A stretch of DNA of 64,000 nt from Luscinia megarhynchos (lineage: Eukaryota; Chordata; Aves; Passeriformes; Turdidae): assembly GCA_034336665.1 (NCBI GenBank), contig CM067590.1:5120459-5184458 (forward strand), written 5' to 3'. Under the pieces are notes generated by a model. The model saw nothing but the letters and a program-made list of their open reading frames with translations, had not been told where the DNA came from and did not search any database. A program made the position numbers and the translations under genes. Shown here one piece after another: positions 41,591-52,100 of this stretch. The stretch's first letter is position 1. The number at the start of each line of letters is the position of its first letter.

Positions 41591-41604
41591 GCTTCCCTCT
41601 AATG
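41470..41604 (+). CDS. UQCR11: UQCR11 exon 2 (end of CDS, stop at 41588-41590, and 14 nt of 3' UTR)
   Basis: Completes tryptophan, then TPTLVTWGGVAGVGVIWATD, WKLVLQYVPYIGGKFKTED and TGA. The donor gtgagt at 41605 lies 14 bases after the stop, so the rest of the 3' UTR is in a third exon. Confidence 0.95.
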
Positions 41605-41636
41605 GTGAGTTTTGTTTGTGCATCTCCTGGCTTAAT

Positions 41637-41800
41637 CCATAGAATTATAAAATCACAGAATCCCAGATGGGTTTGGGTTGGAAGGACCTTAAAGCTCATC
41701 CTGCTCACCCCCTGCCATGGGCAGGGACAGCTTCTACTGTCACCTTTTACAGATTGCTCCAAGCCCTGTCCAGGACAGCCTGCAATACTTGAACACAGTA
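41637..41800 (-). repeat. CR1-like LINE 3' fragment
   Basis: Minus orientation: 'aaatcacagaatcccagatg', 'ctgccatgggcagggacagc', 'gctccaagccctgtccagga'. Confidence 0.75.
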
Positions 41801-42754
41801 ACCCTGTGTTGGTGTAACAGTGGATGTTTCCTCTTTACCTGGGGCATAATCACATTTTTTTCTTTTTTCTTTTTATTGGAGCTTCACAGAGCACCAGAAA
41901 GGTGAAATATTTATTAGAATATGTTTTTCAAGTGATTAATTTGCAAGCAGCAGGTTTTCCACAACATAATGTGGAAATTTCTGCACATAATGTGTGACCT
42001 CTTTAAGAGGTCAAATCAAACTAATTTGGAACTTTGATATATCTGTTTCCCTTCCTGAGCAGAAGGGCTACAAGCTCAGGACTACTTTTGTGACTATGCA
42101 AATTCAGGCTCCTTTCCACTCCTTGTGACTGGTATTAAAAGTAAATTGAATTTTCAGAGCTGGTTACTGTATTCCACAAATTCCTTTGAAGAAGATTTGC
42201 TTTCTCAAGGTTATTTTCCTTCTTTAGATGCTTATCAGAAGTGCTGTTTTGAATGTTCTGAAAGTTTGACCATTCCTAAAGCTGAAGCAGCAACTAGACA
42301 ATCCTTCTATTGGGGCTCTAACTGCTTATTCTTTCTAGTAGGCAGGCCTCAGATTTTTTTATTCCTTGCTGCAGATAGAAGGGAATCAGGAAGATTTTTT
42401 CCATTCATTAAAGGATGGTAATGGGGAAACTGAGTCCAGAGGAAACTGTCAACTTAAGTGTTTGTTTCTTCTGGTCAGAATAACATTAGTTACATCTAAA
42501 TGTTGATTAATGAAAGTGAGTTACTTGTGTTCCAGCTACACAGTATTTTGTAGGGAAGTCAGTCAGTTTGGAAAGCACAGACAATACTTTTCAAATCTTT
42601 TTTCAGCAAGAGTTGTTGCAGTTTAAGCAATTTACTGTTTGCAAACTTGATGTTGCACAGATCCTTCTGTAACCGAGGGAGGAATGAAACTTGTCTTGGA
42701 AGTCAGCTGAGCTGGAGGCATTTTGGGTCATTGTGATGTTTACAGACATAAGCA

Positions 42755-42872
42755 TCAAATCACAGAGTGGTTGGGGTGGGAAGGGTCCTTAAAGCCCTTC
42801 AGTGCCACCCCCTGCCATGGCAGGGACACCTGCCACTATCCCAGGCTGCTCCAAGCCCCATCCAACCTGGAG
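42755..42872 (-). repeat. CR1-like LINE 3' stub
   Basis: Minus orientation: 'aatcacagagtggttggggt', 'accccctgccatggcaggga', 'gctccaagccccatccaacc'. Confidence 0.75.
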
Positions 42873-43230
42873 ATGGAGAAAAGTTTTCAAGTGGAAAAAG
42901 CTCTTAAGTTATGTAGGGGCAATTAAATTACCTTCTAAGGGCTTGCCTTCCTTAAAAATTGTCAGCAGTAGGAACACAGCTCTATTCCTGAGCCAACAGT
43001 CAGTGTTTCCCACTTTGAAGTGAGAACTTTGTGTGTCAGTCCTCTGGAAAGAGGAGCAGAGAAAGGGGATGTGTCTGTGGTGGCCTGTGCTCACTTCCCA
43101 AGGGACTCCAGGCCTGCACACCCACACCCAGATCAGCTCCTGTCCCAGAGACTTCTGCCTGGACACTGGAGGATTTGAGCTCTCTGCTGTGCAGGCAGCT
43201 GTGCTTAACCACTGTCTGTGTCTGTTGTAG

Positions 43231-43475
43231 GATTGTCACTGCTGGAGAGTGTTTGGAGCATCCGTCCGCTGAGACCCTGCCTGGGGTGACCCTGAAATGC
43301 CCAGTACAGATTCTGCAACAAGCTGTGGTCTGTCTGTCTGTCTGTCTCATGAGCAGCTGTGAGCAAACTCACCTTCACTGACCACTTCCTCTGAGCACTT
43401 TCCCAGCACATCTTGCCTTGATGGGAGTAATTTATAAACCTGGTGTCCAAAATAAACCAAGTGAATGATTTTGGG
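43231..43475 (+). other. UQCR11: UQCR11 exon 3 (3' UTR)
   Basis: Begins after ttgtag at 43230 and runs to the polyadenylation region. Includes a CTGT microsatellite at about 43328-43348. Fits the human layout with a non-coding last exon. The 3' end is approximate. Confidence 0.7.
43451..43456 (+). terminator. UQCR11: UQCR11 polyadenylation signal
   Basis: AATAAA in 'tgtccaaaataaaccaagtg', followed by a GT-rich stretch 'ttttggggggttgggttttt' as expected downstream of a cleavage site. Confidence 0.75.
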
Positions 43476-43559
43476 GGGTTGGGTTTTTGGGTTTTTTTGG
43501 GGTGTGTTACCTTCTTAGTCCACATTCTCAAGACCAGACTGCTGGTTTGGTTTTTGGGT

Positions 43560-43697
43560 TATAGAATCATGGAATCACAGACTGGTTTGGGCTGGGACAC
43601 CTGGCACTATCCCAGATTGCTCCAGGCCTTGTCCAGACTGGCTTGGACCCTTCCCAGGGATCCAGGGGCAGCCACAGCTGCTCTGGGCACCCTGTTA
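43560..43697 (-). repeat. CR1-like LINE 3' fragment
   Basis: Minus orientation with an internal gap: 'atagaatcatggaatcacag', 'ccagggatccaggggcagcc', 'acagctgctctgggcaccct'. Confidence 0.75.
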
Positions 43698-44774
43698 TGT
43701 CTTCAGCTTCTTGGACCGTGTGTCCTAAGGCAGGTCTGCCACATGTTTGCCTCTTTTCCTGTGCAGATTCCTTAGGAATCAACCACTGGCTGCTAGGATA
43801 CTGGGTTTGATGATTTATTTATATAAATTACAGTTTTTGAGCTACTCTTAGGGATGTGTTGATTTTAGGCTCATCATTCCTGGATCACTATGGCCTCATG
43901 AATACAGTTAACTTTTCACAGCCAATATTGCAGAATTTCATGGTAACAGATTCCTGAAATTTAGTTTAAAGAAAGGATTTGGGGTTTTTAACATAAATTC
44001 ATGGACCCCTTAAATGGTCTATTTTTGAAGCTTTTCTGACTTCATCTAGGGGCTTGAGGAAGGCTGGCCCCAAATCCAGGGTGTCTTTGTACCAGGATGA
44101 AAACCAGGGGTTCAGAGAGCTGCTTAGTTCTTGTCTTGGGATTTGAGTAGAAAAAGAATGTATATCCTCAATTCATAGATCTACTTATCTGTGAACTTAA
44201 TCAGTGATGAAACAACCCCCAAACACAAGCCCTTAGGTGAGAGTTCCTAGCTGTTAGAAAACCCCTACCACAGCCCTTTAGCTGAGAGAGTTTTTAGCTG
44301 TTAGTAAAAGGCAGATTGAGGATTATTTTGCTCTGGTCTCTGCCACTCAGCCACAGATGACTCAGACTCAGGGGAAAAGTTCATCCCTTTTCACAAAGAG
44401 CAGAATTTACAAGCAAACTTCCTCTGTGTGACAACAGGGTCACTGTTTGTTCTCTGTTTAGTGCCCAATTTCATCTTACTAAAATGTTTGGCTGTAGTGC
44501 AAGGTTTGAATCTCTTTAGGGGAAAATCCCAGTTGTAGTAGCTGTGCTGCCTGTGTGTCACTGTCAGGGCTGTGTCACCCTCAGGGATGTTTCTGTGGAA
44601 GACTCTTGGAAAGCCTGCCCAAACAGTGGCACTATGCAGGACATTTGGATTACTTAATTAACAGTAAAATTTCTTAGTGTTGCTTCAGCAGCTTCACTGT
44701 TAATTAATTGGGGGCAAAGAATATCATTTTCACATGCAAAAACTGCCTTTGCTGCTCTATGTCCAGTAAGATGC

Positions 44775-45052
44775 AATCAGAATCCTGGAATATCCTGAGT
44801 GAGAAGAGACTCACAGAGATCCTCAAGTCCAGCTCCTGGCCCTGCACAGACACCCCAAAAATCCCACCTGAGCATCCCTGAGAGTGGTGTCCAAACTCTC
44901 TTGGAGCTGTGGCAGCCTTGGGGCAGCTTCCCTGGGATCTGGTGAACAGAAGCTTCTGGAACAATGAGAGAGCAGTTCTGGTTGCTCAGGCTGTGCCCCC
45001 TGCTCCAGCCGTGCTCCTGGGGGTGTTCACACTGACCCATTCCCAGCCCAGT
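44775..45052 (-). repeat. CR1-like LINE fragment, second subfamily, diverged
   Basis: Minus orientation: 'tcctggaatatcctgagtga', 'tcctggccctgcacagacac', 'ctgagcatccctgagagtgg'. It keeps the family order but with more changes than the copy at 6722. Confidence 0.68.
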
Positions 45053-47189
45053 GCCTGAAAGGTGGATATTCTTGGAAAGTGGATATTCTGTCAGCCTGTC
45101 ATTGCACAGCAGCAGGATTGTAACCTCAGCTCAGTCCCTGCTCTAACTTCACCTGTGTAACACACCTGGACAGGATAGGGGTAGCCTGCTGCTTCAGGAA
45201 TTCCCTGGTTTTGCCTTGTTCCCTTGGGTGAGTGACCTGTTCCCAAGGCTTCAGTTCTTTGGTCTGTGGTGTCCATCTGTCTGAGGAGCCTGGGGTCCCC
45301 GAGCTGCCAGTCACTGGTGGAGCTGTGCCCAGCAGGTGAGATGAGATACTGAAAGGAAAAAAACATATTTAAAATCCCAGCTGTGTGCACAGGCAGCACT
45401 GCAAGGAGTGTACAGACCTTGGATTTGTTTGGGGGATTGTTCAGCTCCTTGTTCTTTGTGCAGCATTTCCAGTGATGGATTTATTGGTAATTAACCCTAG
45501 GATTAGTGTATAACTGTTTTAATTGCTATATTTCTCTTGCTACAAGAGTAAGAAACACTCTTGAAAATGCCTTCTGCATTCTTGGGCAAGTCTCTGTTAA
45601 ATTTCAAATAATTACTGTTCAAGTGACAGGGGTGATCTTTCTAATTTTTAATATCCTAGCTTTGCCTCTCTTCTAACAGTTAATTGTTTTCATAATGAGC
45701 TATGAATACCACATATGTTAGAGGAGCAAATTCAAAAACAATTTGGTTTTTTGTTTTCCCTGTCTCTCAGGGGGAAAGACAGAGGGGGAAAAAGCTTCCC
45801 CTTCCAAACCTGGAGAGGGCACAGAGGTAGCTTTGGGTTTGCAGGTTGATGATGTAACTTTGAAACAGCCCTTAAGAAAAGGGAGGCTTTGCATTCCTGC
45901 CTGCCTCTTCCAAGTGTTTGTCCTCCAGGAATGCAAGTGGAGGTGGGACTGGGGTTTTTACTGCAGCCACCTCAGCACTGTGAGCCTGCAGCAGCCCTTG
46001 TTGGGCTCTTCTGGTGGAAGAGCCTCTGCTGGGGCTCCTGAGTTGGGAATTCCGTGGCCAATCCTGCTCTGTAATAAGCTCCTCAGTTGGCTCTGGGAGT
46101 GCAGAGTAGGAAGCTTCAAACCAGGGATGCCTGCAGAGTGAAATCAAGTTTGTGTCAGGATATCCTGCTGCTTCCTTCCATGCCTCACAACAACTTTGGT
46201 TGCTGATTTTGGTTATTTTTTGGATTATCTGCTCATCCTGGGGCAACACAGAGTCTCTGAATCCGCTTTCAGCTGGTGGTTATACCTGCAAATACCTCAC
46301 CTTGGCAGAGCTCCCAGAGGAACACTGGAATATTTTCCCTTCGCCTCAAGAGTTCATTTCTACCCAAACATTTCACGCAGTCCTAGAAGAGAGTAAATGT
46401 TTCCCTTCCACAAACCAGTGCCAGCTGCCAGTGAAAACTGATTTTCTACCTCCTAATACTCTCAGCTCCAGGTCCAGAGGACATTTCAGGGATCCTCTTC
46501 CATATCTAAACTCACAGCTCCGATTGCTCCCAGCTCTACCAGTTCATTCGTAAAAAACACAACTGAAGGTTTCACCGTGCTTCAGTTTCCTTTTTGCACT
46601 CCAAAACTCCATATTAGTACAAGTTTTTGGTTACAACAGTATCAGTTGAGCTGGATTGTGAGGTTTGGGGTGTTTTTATTTAAAAAAAAAAAACCAACAT
46701 CAGAGAAGTGCATTTATGGAAAATACAGTGGGTTTGATCAATAGTGGGAATTGGAAGTTTTTCATCTCTTTTGTGCAAGGTTGCAGGAAATAATAGTAGT
46801 GGCAAACCGAGCTATTTCCTACCTGTGAGCCCAGAGGAGAAAACATCAACTACCACACCCCAGGCCCTGGGGAACTGGAATGCCTTCAGGGCAAAGCTCA
46901 GCGTTGATCAAATTAAGAGCCACCCTCATGGATCTTAAACCTTTTTAAACAAAGCAAATGTAACCCTCACCCACTGTCACACCTGGCTCTTGGAAATTTT
47001 TTCCAGTTTGGGCCGCGGTCTGGGCACTTTGCATCCCCTTGTGGGGGTGTGGGCTTCCCTCCATCCATGACACGTCTCACACCCTCCCTCGATCTCCTGC
47101 TGCTTTTCGAACGAGGGAGTTTGAAACGAGTGAGTGAGCCCCGACTTGAAAAAAGAAGGTAGTAAGTGATACCTAACATGTGATGTTTA

Positions 47190-47852
47190 ACGATGGCCGG
47201 TGCTGGTTCTTGCCCCGGGGTGGGGCAGCCCTGGGGCAGGGACAGGCTGGCAATGAGAGGCTGGAGAGCAGCGCCCTGGGAAGGGACCTGAGGGGTCCTG
47301 CTCGGTGCCAGGTTGGGTCTGAGTCACCGCTGGCAGCCCAAAGGGCCACCGTGTGCTGGGGCACCAGGCCAGGGAGGGACTGTCCCACTCTGCTCTGCCC
47401 TGGGGCAGCCTCACCCCCAGCGCTGGGCACCTTGGGCACCACAGGGTCAGAAGGAGCCAGAGCTGCTGCAGAGTGTCCAAAGGAGGGACCCGGAGCTGGG
47501 GAAGGGCTGAGGAGCAGCTGAGGGCACTGGGCTCGTTCAGCTGGAGCAGAGGAGACTGAGGGGAGACTCCTCGGGGCTGAGCTCTGCTCTGGGCCAGGGC
47601 CAGGAGCCCAACAAGGGCTGGAGCTGTGCCAGGCCTTGGCACGGAGCTCAGGGAAAGGTTCTTCCCCCCGAGGGTGCTGGGCACTGCCCAGGCTCCCCAG
47701 GGAATGGTCCCCAAGGCTGCCAGAGCTGCAGGAGCCTTTGGACACTCTCAGGGATGCTCAGGGTGGGGTTGTTGGGGGCTGGGCAGGGACAGGGGCTGCA
47801 CTGATCATCCCTGAGGGTCCCTTCCAACCCAAGATATTCCAGGATTCTAGGT
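47190..47852 (+). repeat. CR1-like LINE, long copy (second subfamily)
   Basis: Plus orientation, about 660 bases, from 'gttcttgccccggggtgggg' to 'ccaagatattccaggattct'. Largely the inverse of 6722-7395 and overlapping in content with 41005 and 4470. The shared 3' end with differing 5' ends is the LINE truncation pattern. Confidence 0.8.
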
Positions 47853-48389
47853 TGAGGACTGGAGGAAGCACAGGCTGTCGACACAGAGTTTGATGTCAGA
47901 TCAGCGTGGAGGCTGGAGAGAGTGGGCACACTCCTGTGCACACCTCTGCTGTAATGTCTGACACCGATCCCTTCCGACTGCTGCTCCAAGCAGGATTTTT
48001 CACGAAAATCTAATACATCATTCATTAAGGGAAAATTGATTCCCCTGACTTGCTTTGGGAAGGAGGCTGCCTTGTGCTGCTTCCCAGCATGCGGACACTG
48101 GAATGGCGAGGAACACGAGCTGCCGGAATTCAGGTGCTGCGTGGTTTCTCCTTCCCAAAGCTGGGGCTCCCAGGTGGATGCTCCTTGGTGGCAGGAGGCA
48201 GACACCTCTCCTGGCGGTACCACAGGAGGGAATTTGCTACTGCAGCTGCGGTAGGTGCTGGTTTACGCGCTTTCCTGAAAAACTTTTCATTGCTTTGTCT
48301 TCACTCCAGTTCCTCATGTGCAGATTTTCCCCATTTTTTGTTGGACTTTTTTTTTTTGGGGGGGGGGGGTTTATTTTTTGTATGCTGCT
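47853..48389. other. Intergenic region upstream of MBD3
   Basis: Unique sequence ending in a T run then a run of about 12 G (48349-48369) at the edge of the CpG island. No exon recognised. Confidence 0.6.
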
Positions 48390-49130
48390 GTTGCACGGAA
48401 CGAACCGCCCGACTCCCCCGGGGGCAGCCCCACGGCGAGGGGCCGGTTGTGCCCGGGGGTCGGGGCGGGGCCGGGGGTCGCGGGGGAAGATGCCCAAAGC
48501 GGCGCTGCCGGGACACCGGGAGAGCCCGCGGCGCTCGGCGCTGCGGTGAGGCCGGGACCGCGGGGGCTCGCCGGGGGGAACGGGGCTGGGACGGGGGGGG
48601 TCCCGCGCGGGGAGGGACTATATGCGGGCGGAGGGATCCGGGCGCGGCGGGCGGTGGGAGGCGGCTCGGTGGGTGGAAGGGGCGGGCGGAGGGAGCGGCG
48701 CGCACCGACCGGCGGGAGCGGGGCCAGGGCCCGGCGGCGCCCGCGGGAACCGCACCGGGGAAGGAGCGGCACCGGCACCGGCACCGGCGGCGCAAGCGGG
48801 ACGAGCCGGGGCCGCGGCGCCGCCTCCCGGGGGCAGCGGGAGCGCGGAAGAGGCGGCGGCCGGGAAGCGGCGGCGGGAGGCGGCCGGAGCCAGGCGGGCG
48901 CGGGCCGGGAGGAGCCGCCATGGAGCGGAAGAGGTGGGAGCGCTCGGCGGGGCCGCCCCGGGCGCGGGGGGGCCGCGGGGCCGGGCCGCGGCTGCAGCCA
49001 CAGGTGGAGGGGGAGGCGGAGAGCCCGGCCCGGGGCAGCCGGGGCTGCTCGGCCCCCTCAGGGCTGGGGGAGCGCCGTGAGGAGCCCCCGCGGCCCCTCG
49101 CTGCCCTGCCGGCACCCGGGGCTCTTTATT
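48390..49130 (+). promoter_or_regulatory. MBD3: MBD3 CpG-island promoter and 5' UTR
   Basis: Very CpG-dense block around the start codon with GC boxes ('gtcggggcggggccgggggt', 'ggaaggggcgggcggaggga') and no TATA at a fixed distance. 'gggactatatgcgggcgg' near 48613 has a TATA-like core. Long open frames here are composition artefacts. Confidence 0.7.
48920..48933 (+). CDS. MBD3: MBD3 exon 1, coding part
   Basis: ATG in the strong Kozak context gccgccATGg; MERK plus AG of a split serine codon; donor AG|gtgggag at 48934. Read-through continues RWERSAGPPRARGG, unlike the mammalian MBD3a segment, so this donor is taken as the exon end. Confidence 0.85.
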
Positions 49131-52100
49131 CTCAAACCAGCAGCGGGGCTGTTGTTCCTTCTTTCTCGGGGCTCGCCGTGCCGTGTTTTGGGTGTAGTTA
49201 GGAATCCGGGGGGGCTGGCGGCGTGTGGCTGTGGGGAGCGCATGGCCCGGGAGCTGGAGGCCGCTATTTATAGCCCTGCATGGCTCACGGGGCTGTCGGT
49301 GGCCATATGGATCCTCCCCGCACCCACGAGGCACCCGCGGGCTGAGGTGTGAAACTCGGCCCTGTGTCCTCACCTGGCCCTGCTTGTCGGCAAAATCCGC
49401 ACCTTCAACTCGTGCATCTGTCACAGAATCCTCACGGGCTGGTTTGGGTTGCCAGGGACCTCAAAGCCCGTCCCGTTCCGTCCCCTGCCAGGACACCTTC
49501 CCACTGGAGCAGGGGGCTCCCAGTCCCGTCCAGCCTGGCCTTGAACGCTTCCAGGAATGGGGCAGCCGCAGCTTTAGCTTCAGGTTTCATTTTTAGAATC
49601 AGATTGTGGTTGTGAGAAAAGGGTGAGTGAACCAGAAAATGCCATCCTCGAGAGCGTGAAGCCGATTCTGCTGCTGCAGTTCGGGGGCTGAGGGCAGGAT
49701 GAGACCACCAGCAGCAGCTGAAAGCTTCAAAGATCCTGTTTTTCCAAAAAACTTGTTTGTTAAGTTGCAGTGTCTGAGCTGAACTTTAAAAAAAGGGGGA
49801 GAGAGGATAACTAGCACGCTTCTATTCCCAAATTATGGGTTTTCCCTTTGTATCAATTTCGGACAGAGATCAAAGGTAGAATGGAGCTTTGTTGCATTAA
49901 TTTTTGGTTTCTGTTGCATTTTGCATTACCTCAGAGTGGCAAGCACAGGTGTGGCAGTTCAGTAATACCTGTGCAAGTTCTGCCTGTTGTTTGGCTGGGT
50001 GATTGTTCTGTCCAGCTCCCGGGGATCTACAGATGCAGGCAGGGCTTGTGGAAAACCCCCCGTGAGATGTGTGTGTGAGCCAGTCTCTGGCTGGAAATTA
50101 CATCTTCCTCGAGGTGTGAGTACCTGGGCAGGCTTTTAAAGCCAGTCCTCGAACCTCATCCTTAGGAGGGTTTCTGGCTGAGAGGATGGGACGTGTGGGC
50201 TGGATTCAGAGTGAGCAGGAAAGTGCAGGGATGAGGATGTCAGGAAGAAAATCGTGACAGGGATTTTGTCCAAGTGGCACGTTGTCTTTGAGAGAGTTTT
50301 GGCTCTCTTCAGACTCAGGGTTCTCACACAGGAGAAGGAGAATTTAGTGCTGCTTTGTGGGGCTTTTTTCTTCAGAGTGTTTTTCTCCTGAAGGTTTGAT
50401 GACCAAGTGTCAGAAATTTGGGATCACTGCTTGTCTCTGCCTCAGGTTGTTGACATCACTGTGCTGGGAAACTTCACACTCTAGTGTGAAACTTATTTTG
50501 TTGAGAATTCCTTACCTTTGCAGCACAAATGTAAGAAGTTGGAGGGGAATGTTTTTAACACTCCTCCAAAGATATTTTGATCAGTACAATCTTTTTTAAA
50601 AAAATTGTGGAGCAGAATGCTTCTACTGAGTCTGCTTTGCTTTTCCTCTGTTGCTCTGGTTTGCCTGCAGGAAAGCTCATTATTTTTCACAGGAAAAGGA
50701 AGTGGCCTCAAGTTGCACCAGGGGACATTTAGGTTGGGTATTGGGCAGATATTTTTCCATGGAAAGGGTTGTAAAGGAGTAGAACAGGCTGCCCAGGGTA
50801 GTGGTGGCATCATCATCACCCCTGGAAATGTTCAAAAAACATGTGGATGTGGCACTTTGGGACGTGGTTTGGTGGTGAACATGGTGCTGATGCTGGAGTC
50901 ATGGTTGGATCTGATGATCCTAAAGGTCTTTTCCATCCTTAACAATTCCATGCTGCCTGAGTTGAGCCCTACAAAATCACCTGGTTGTATTTGTGTTTGT
51001 AGCACCAGGGTGTTACAGAGCTGCCACTTGGGCTCTTCTTCAGGGCTGTGATGCTTCTGGAAATTTGGGAGATTTTGTGTGTGTCCAAGTGCTTTGTTTG
51101 AAATTTTTGGGGGGTTTATTTTTGGTATGGTTGGAGTCCAAGTTGCTGAGCGAAGACACCTCCCCACCCTTGCCCTGTGGGGCAGGGAGCATCATCCCTC
51201 GGGGGCATCATCCCCGGGGGCATCATCCCTCGGGGGCATCATCCCCCGGGGCATCATCCCTCGGGAGCATCATCCCTCGGGGAGCATCATCCCTCGGGGA
51301 GCATCATCCCTCGGGGGCATCATCCCTCGGGGGCATCATCCCCGGGGGATCATCCCTCGGGGCATCATCCCTCGGGGCATCATCCCTCGGGGCATCATCC
51401 CCTCGGGGGCATCATCCCTCGGGGGCATCATCCCTCGGGGGCATCATCCCTCGGGGGCATCATCCCTCGGGGGCATCATCCCTCGGGGGCATCATCCCTC
51501 GGGGGCATCATCCCTCGGGGGCATCATCCCTCGGGGCATCATCCCTCGGGGGCATCATCCCTCGGGGCATCATCCCTCGGGGGCATCATCCCTCGGGGCA
51601 TCATCCCTCGGGGGCATCATCCCTCGGGGGCATCATCCCTCGGGGACATCATCCCCCGGGGCATCATCCCTCGGGGGCATCATCCCTCGGGGACATCATC
51701 CCTCGGGGGCATCATCCCCCGGGGCATCATCCCCGGGGGCATCATCCCTCGGGGACATCATCCCTCGGGGACATCATCCCTCGGGGGCATCATCCCTCGG
51801 GGGCATCATCACCCGGGGCATCATCCCTCGGGGGCATCATCCCTCGGGGCATCATCCCCTCGGGGGCATCATCCCTCGGGGGCATCATCCCTCGGGGGCA
51901 TCATCCCTCGGGGGCATCATCCCTCGGGGGCATCATCCCCGGGGGCATCATCCCTCGGGGGCATCATCCCCCAGGGCATCATCCCCCGGGGGCATCATCC
52001 CTCGGGGGCATCATCCCTCGGGGGCATCATCCCTCGGGGGCATCATCCCCCGGGGGCATCATCCCTCGGGGCATCATCCCTCGGGGGCATCATCCCTCGG

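Larger units (their letters stand above)
41605..43230 (+). other. UQCR11: UQCR11 3' UTR intron
   Basis: AT-richer unique DNA with two CR1 stubs (41637, 42755). Ends 'ctgtgtctgttgtag'. Confidence 0.75.
43476..47189. other. Intergenic region UQCR11-MBD3, first part
   Basis: Mostly unique, AT-richer sequence with two CR1 copies and an A run (46679-46693). A 133-codon frame at 46152-46553 has a hydrophobic stretch but no recognised relatives. No gene supported. Confidence 0.65.

Noticed and set aside
46152..46553. A coding gene between UQCR11 and MBD3
   Set aside because: One open frame without recognised relatives, introns or promoter; reported as a finding, not as a gene.
48920..49201. MBD3 exon 1 read through the donor as MERKRWERSAGPP...
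   Set aside because: Similarity to mammalian MBD3 stops at WE, which is encoded by the splice donor itself; the remainder is CpG-island sequence.
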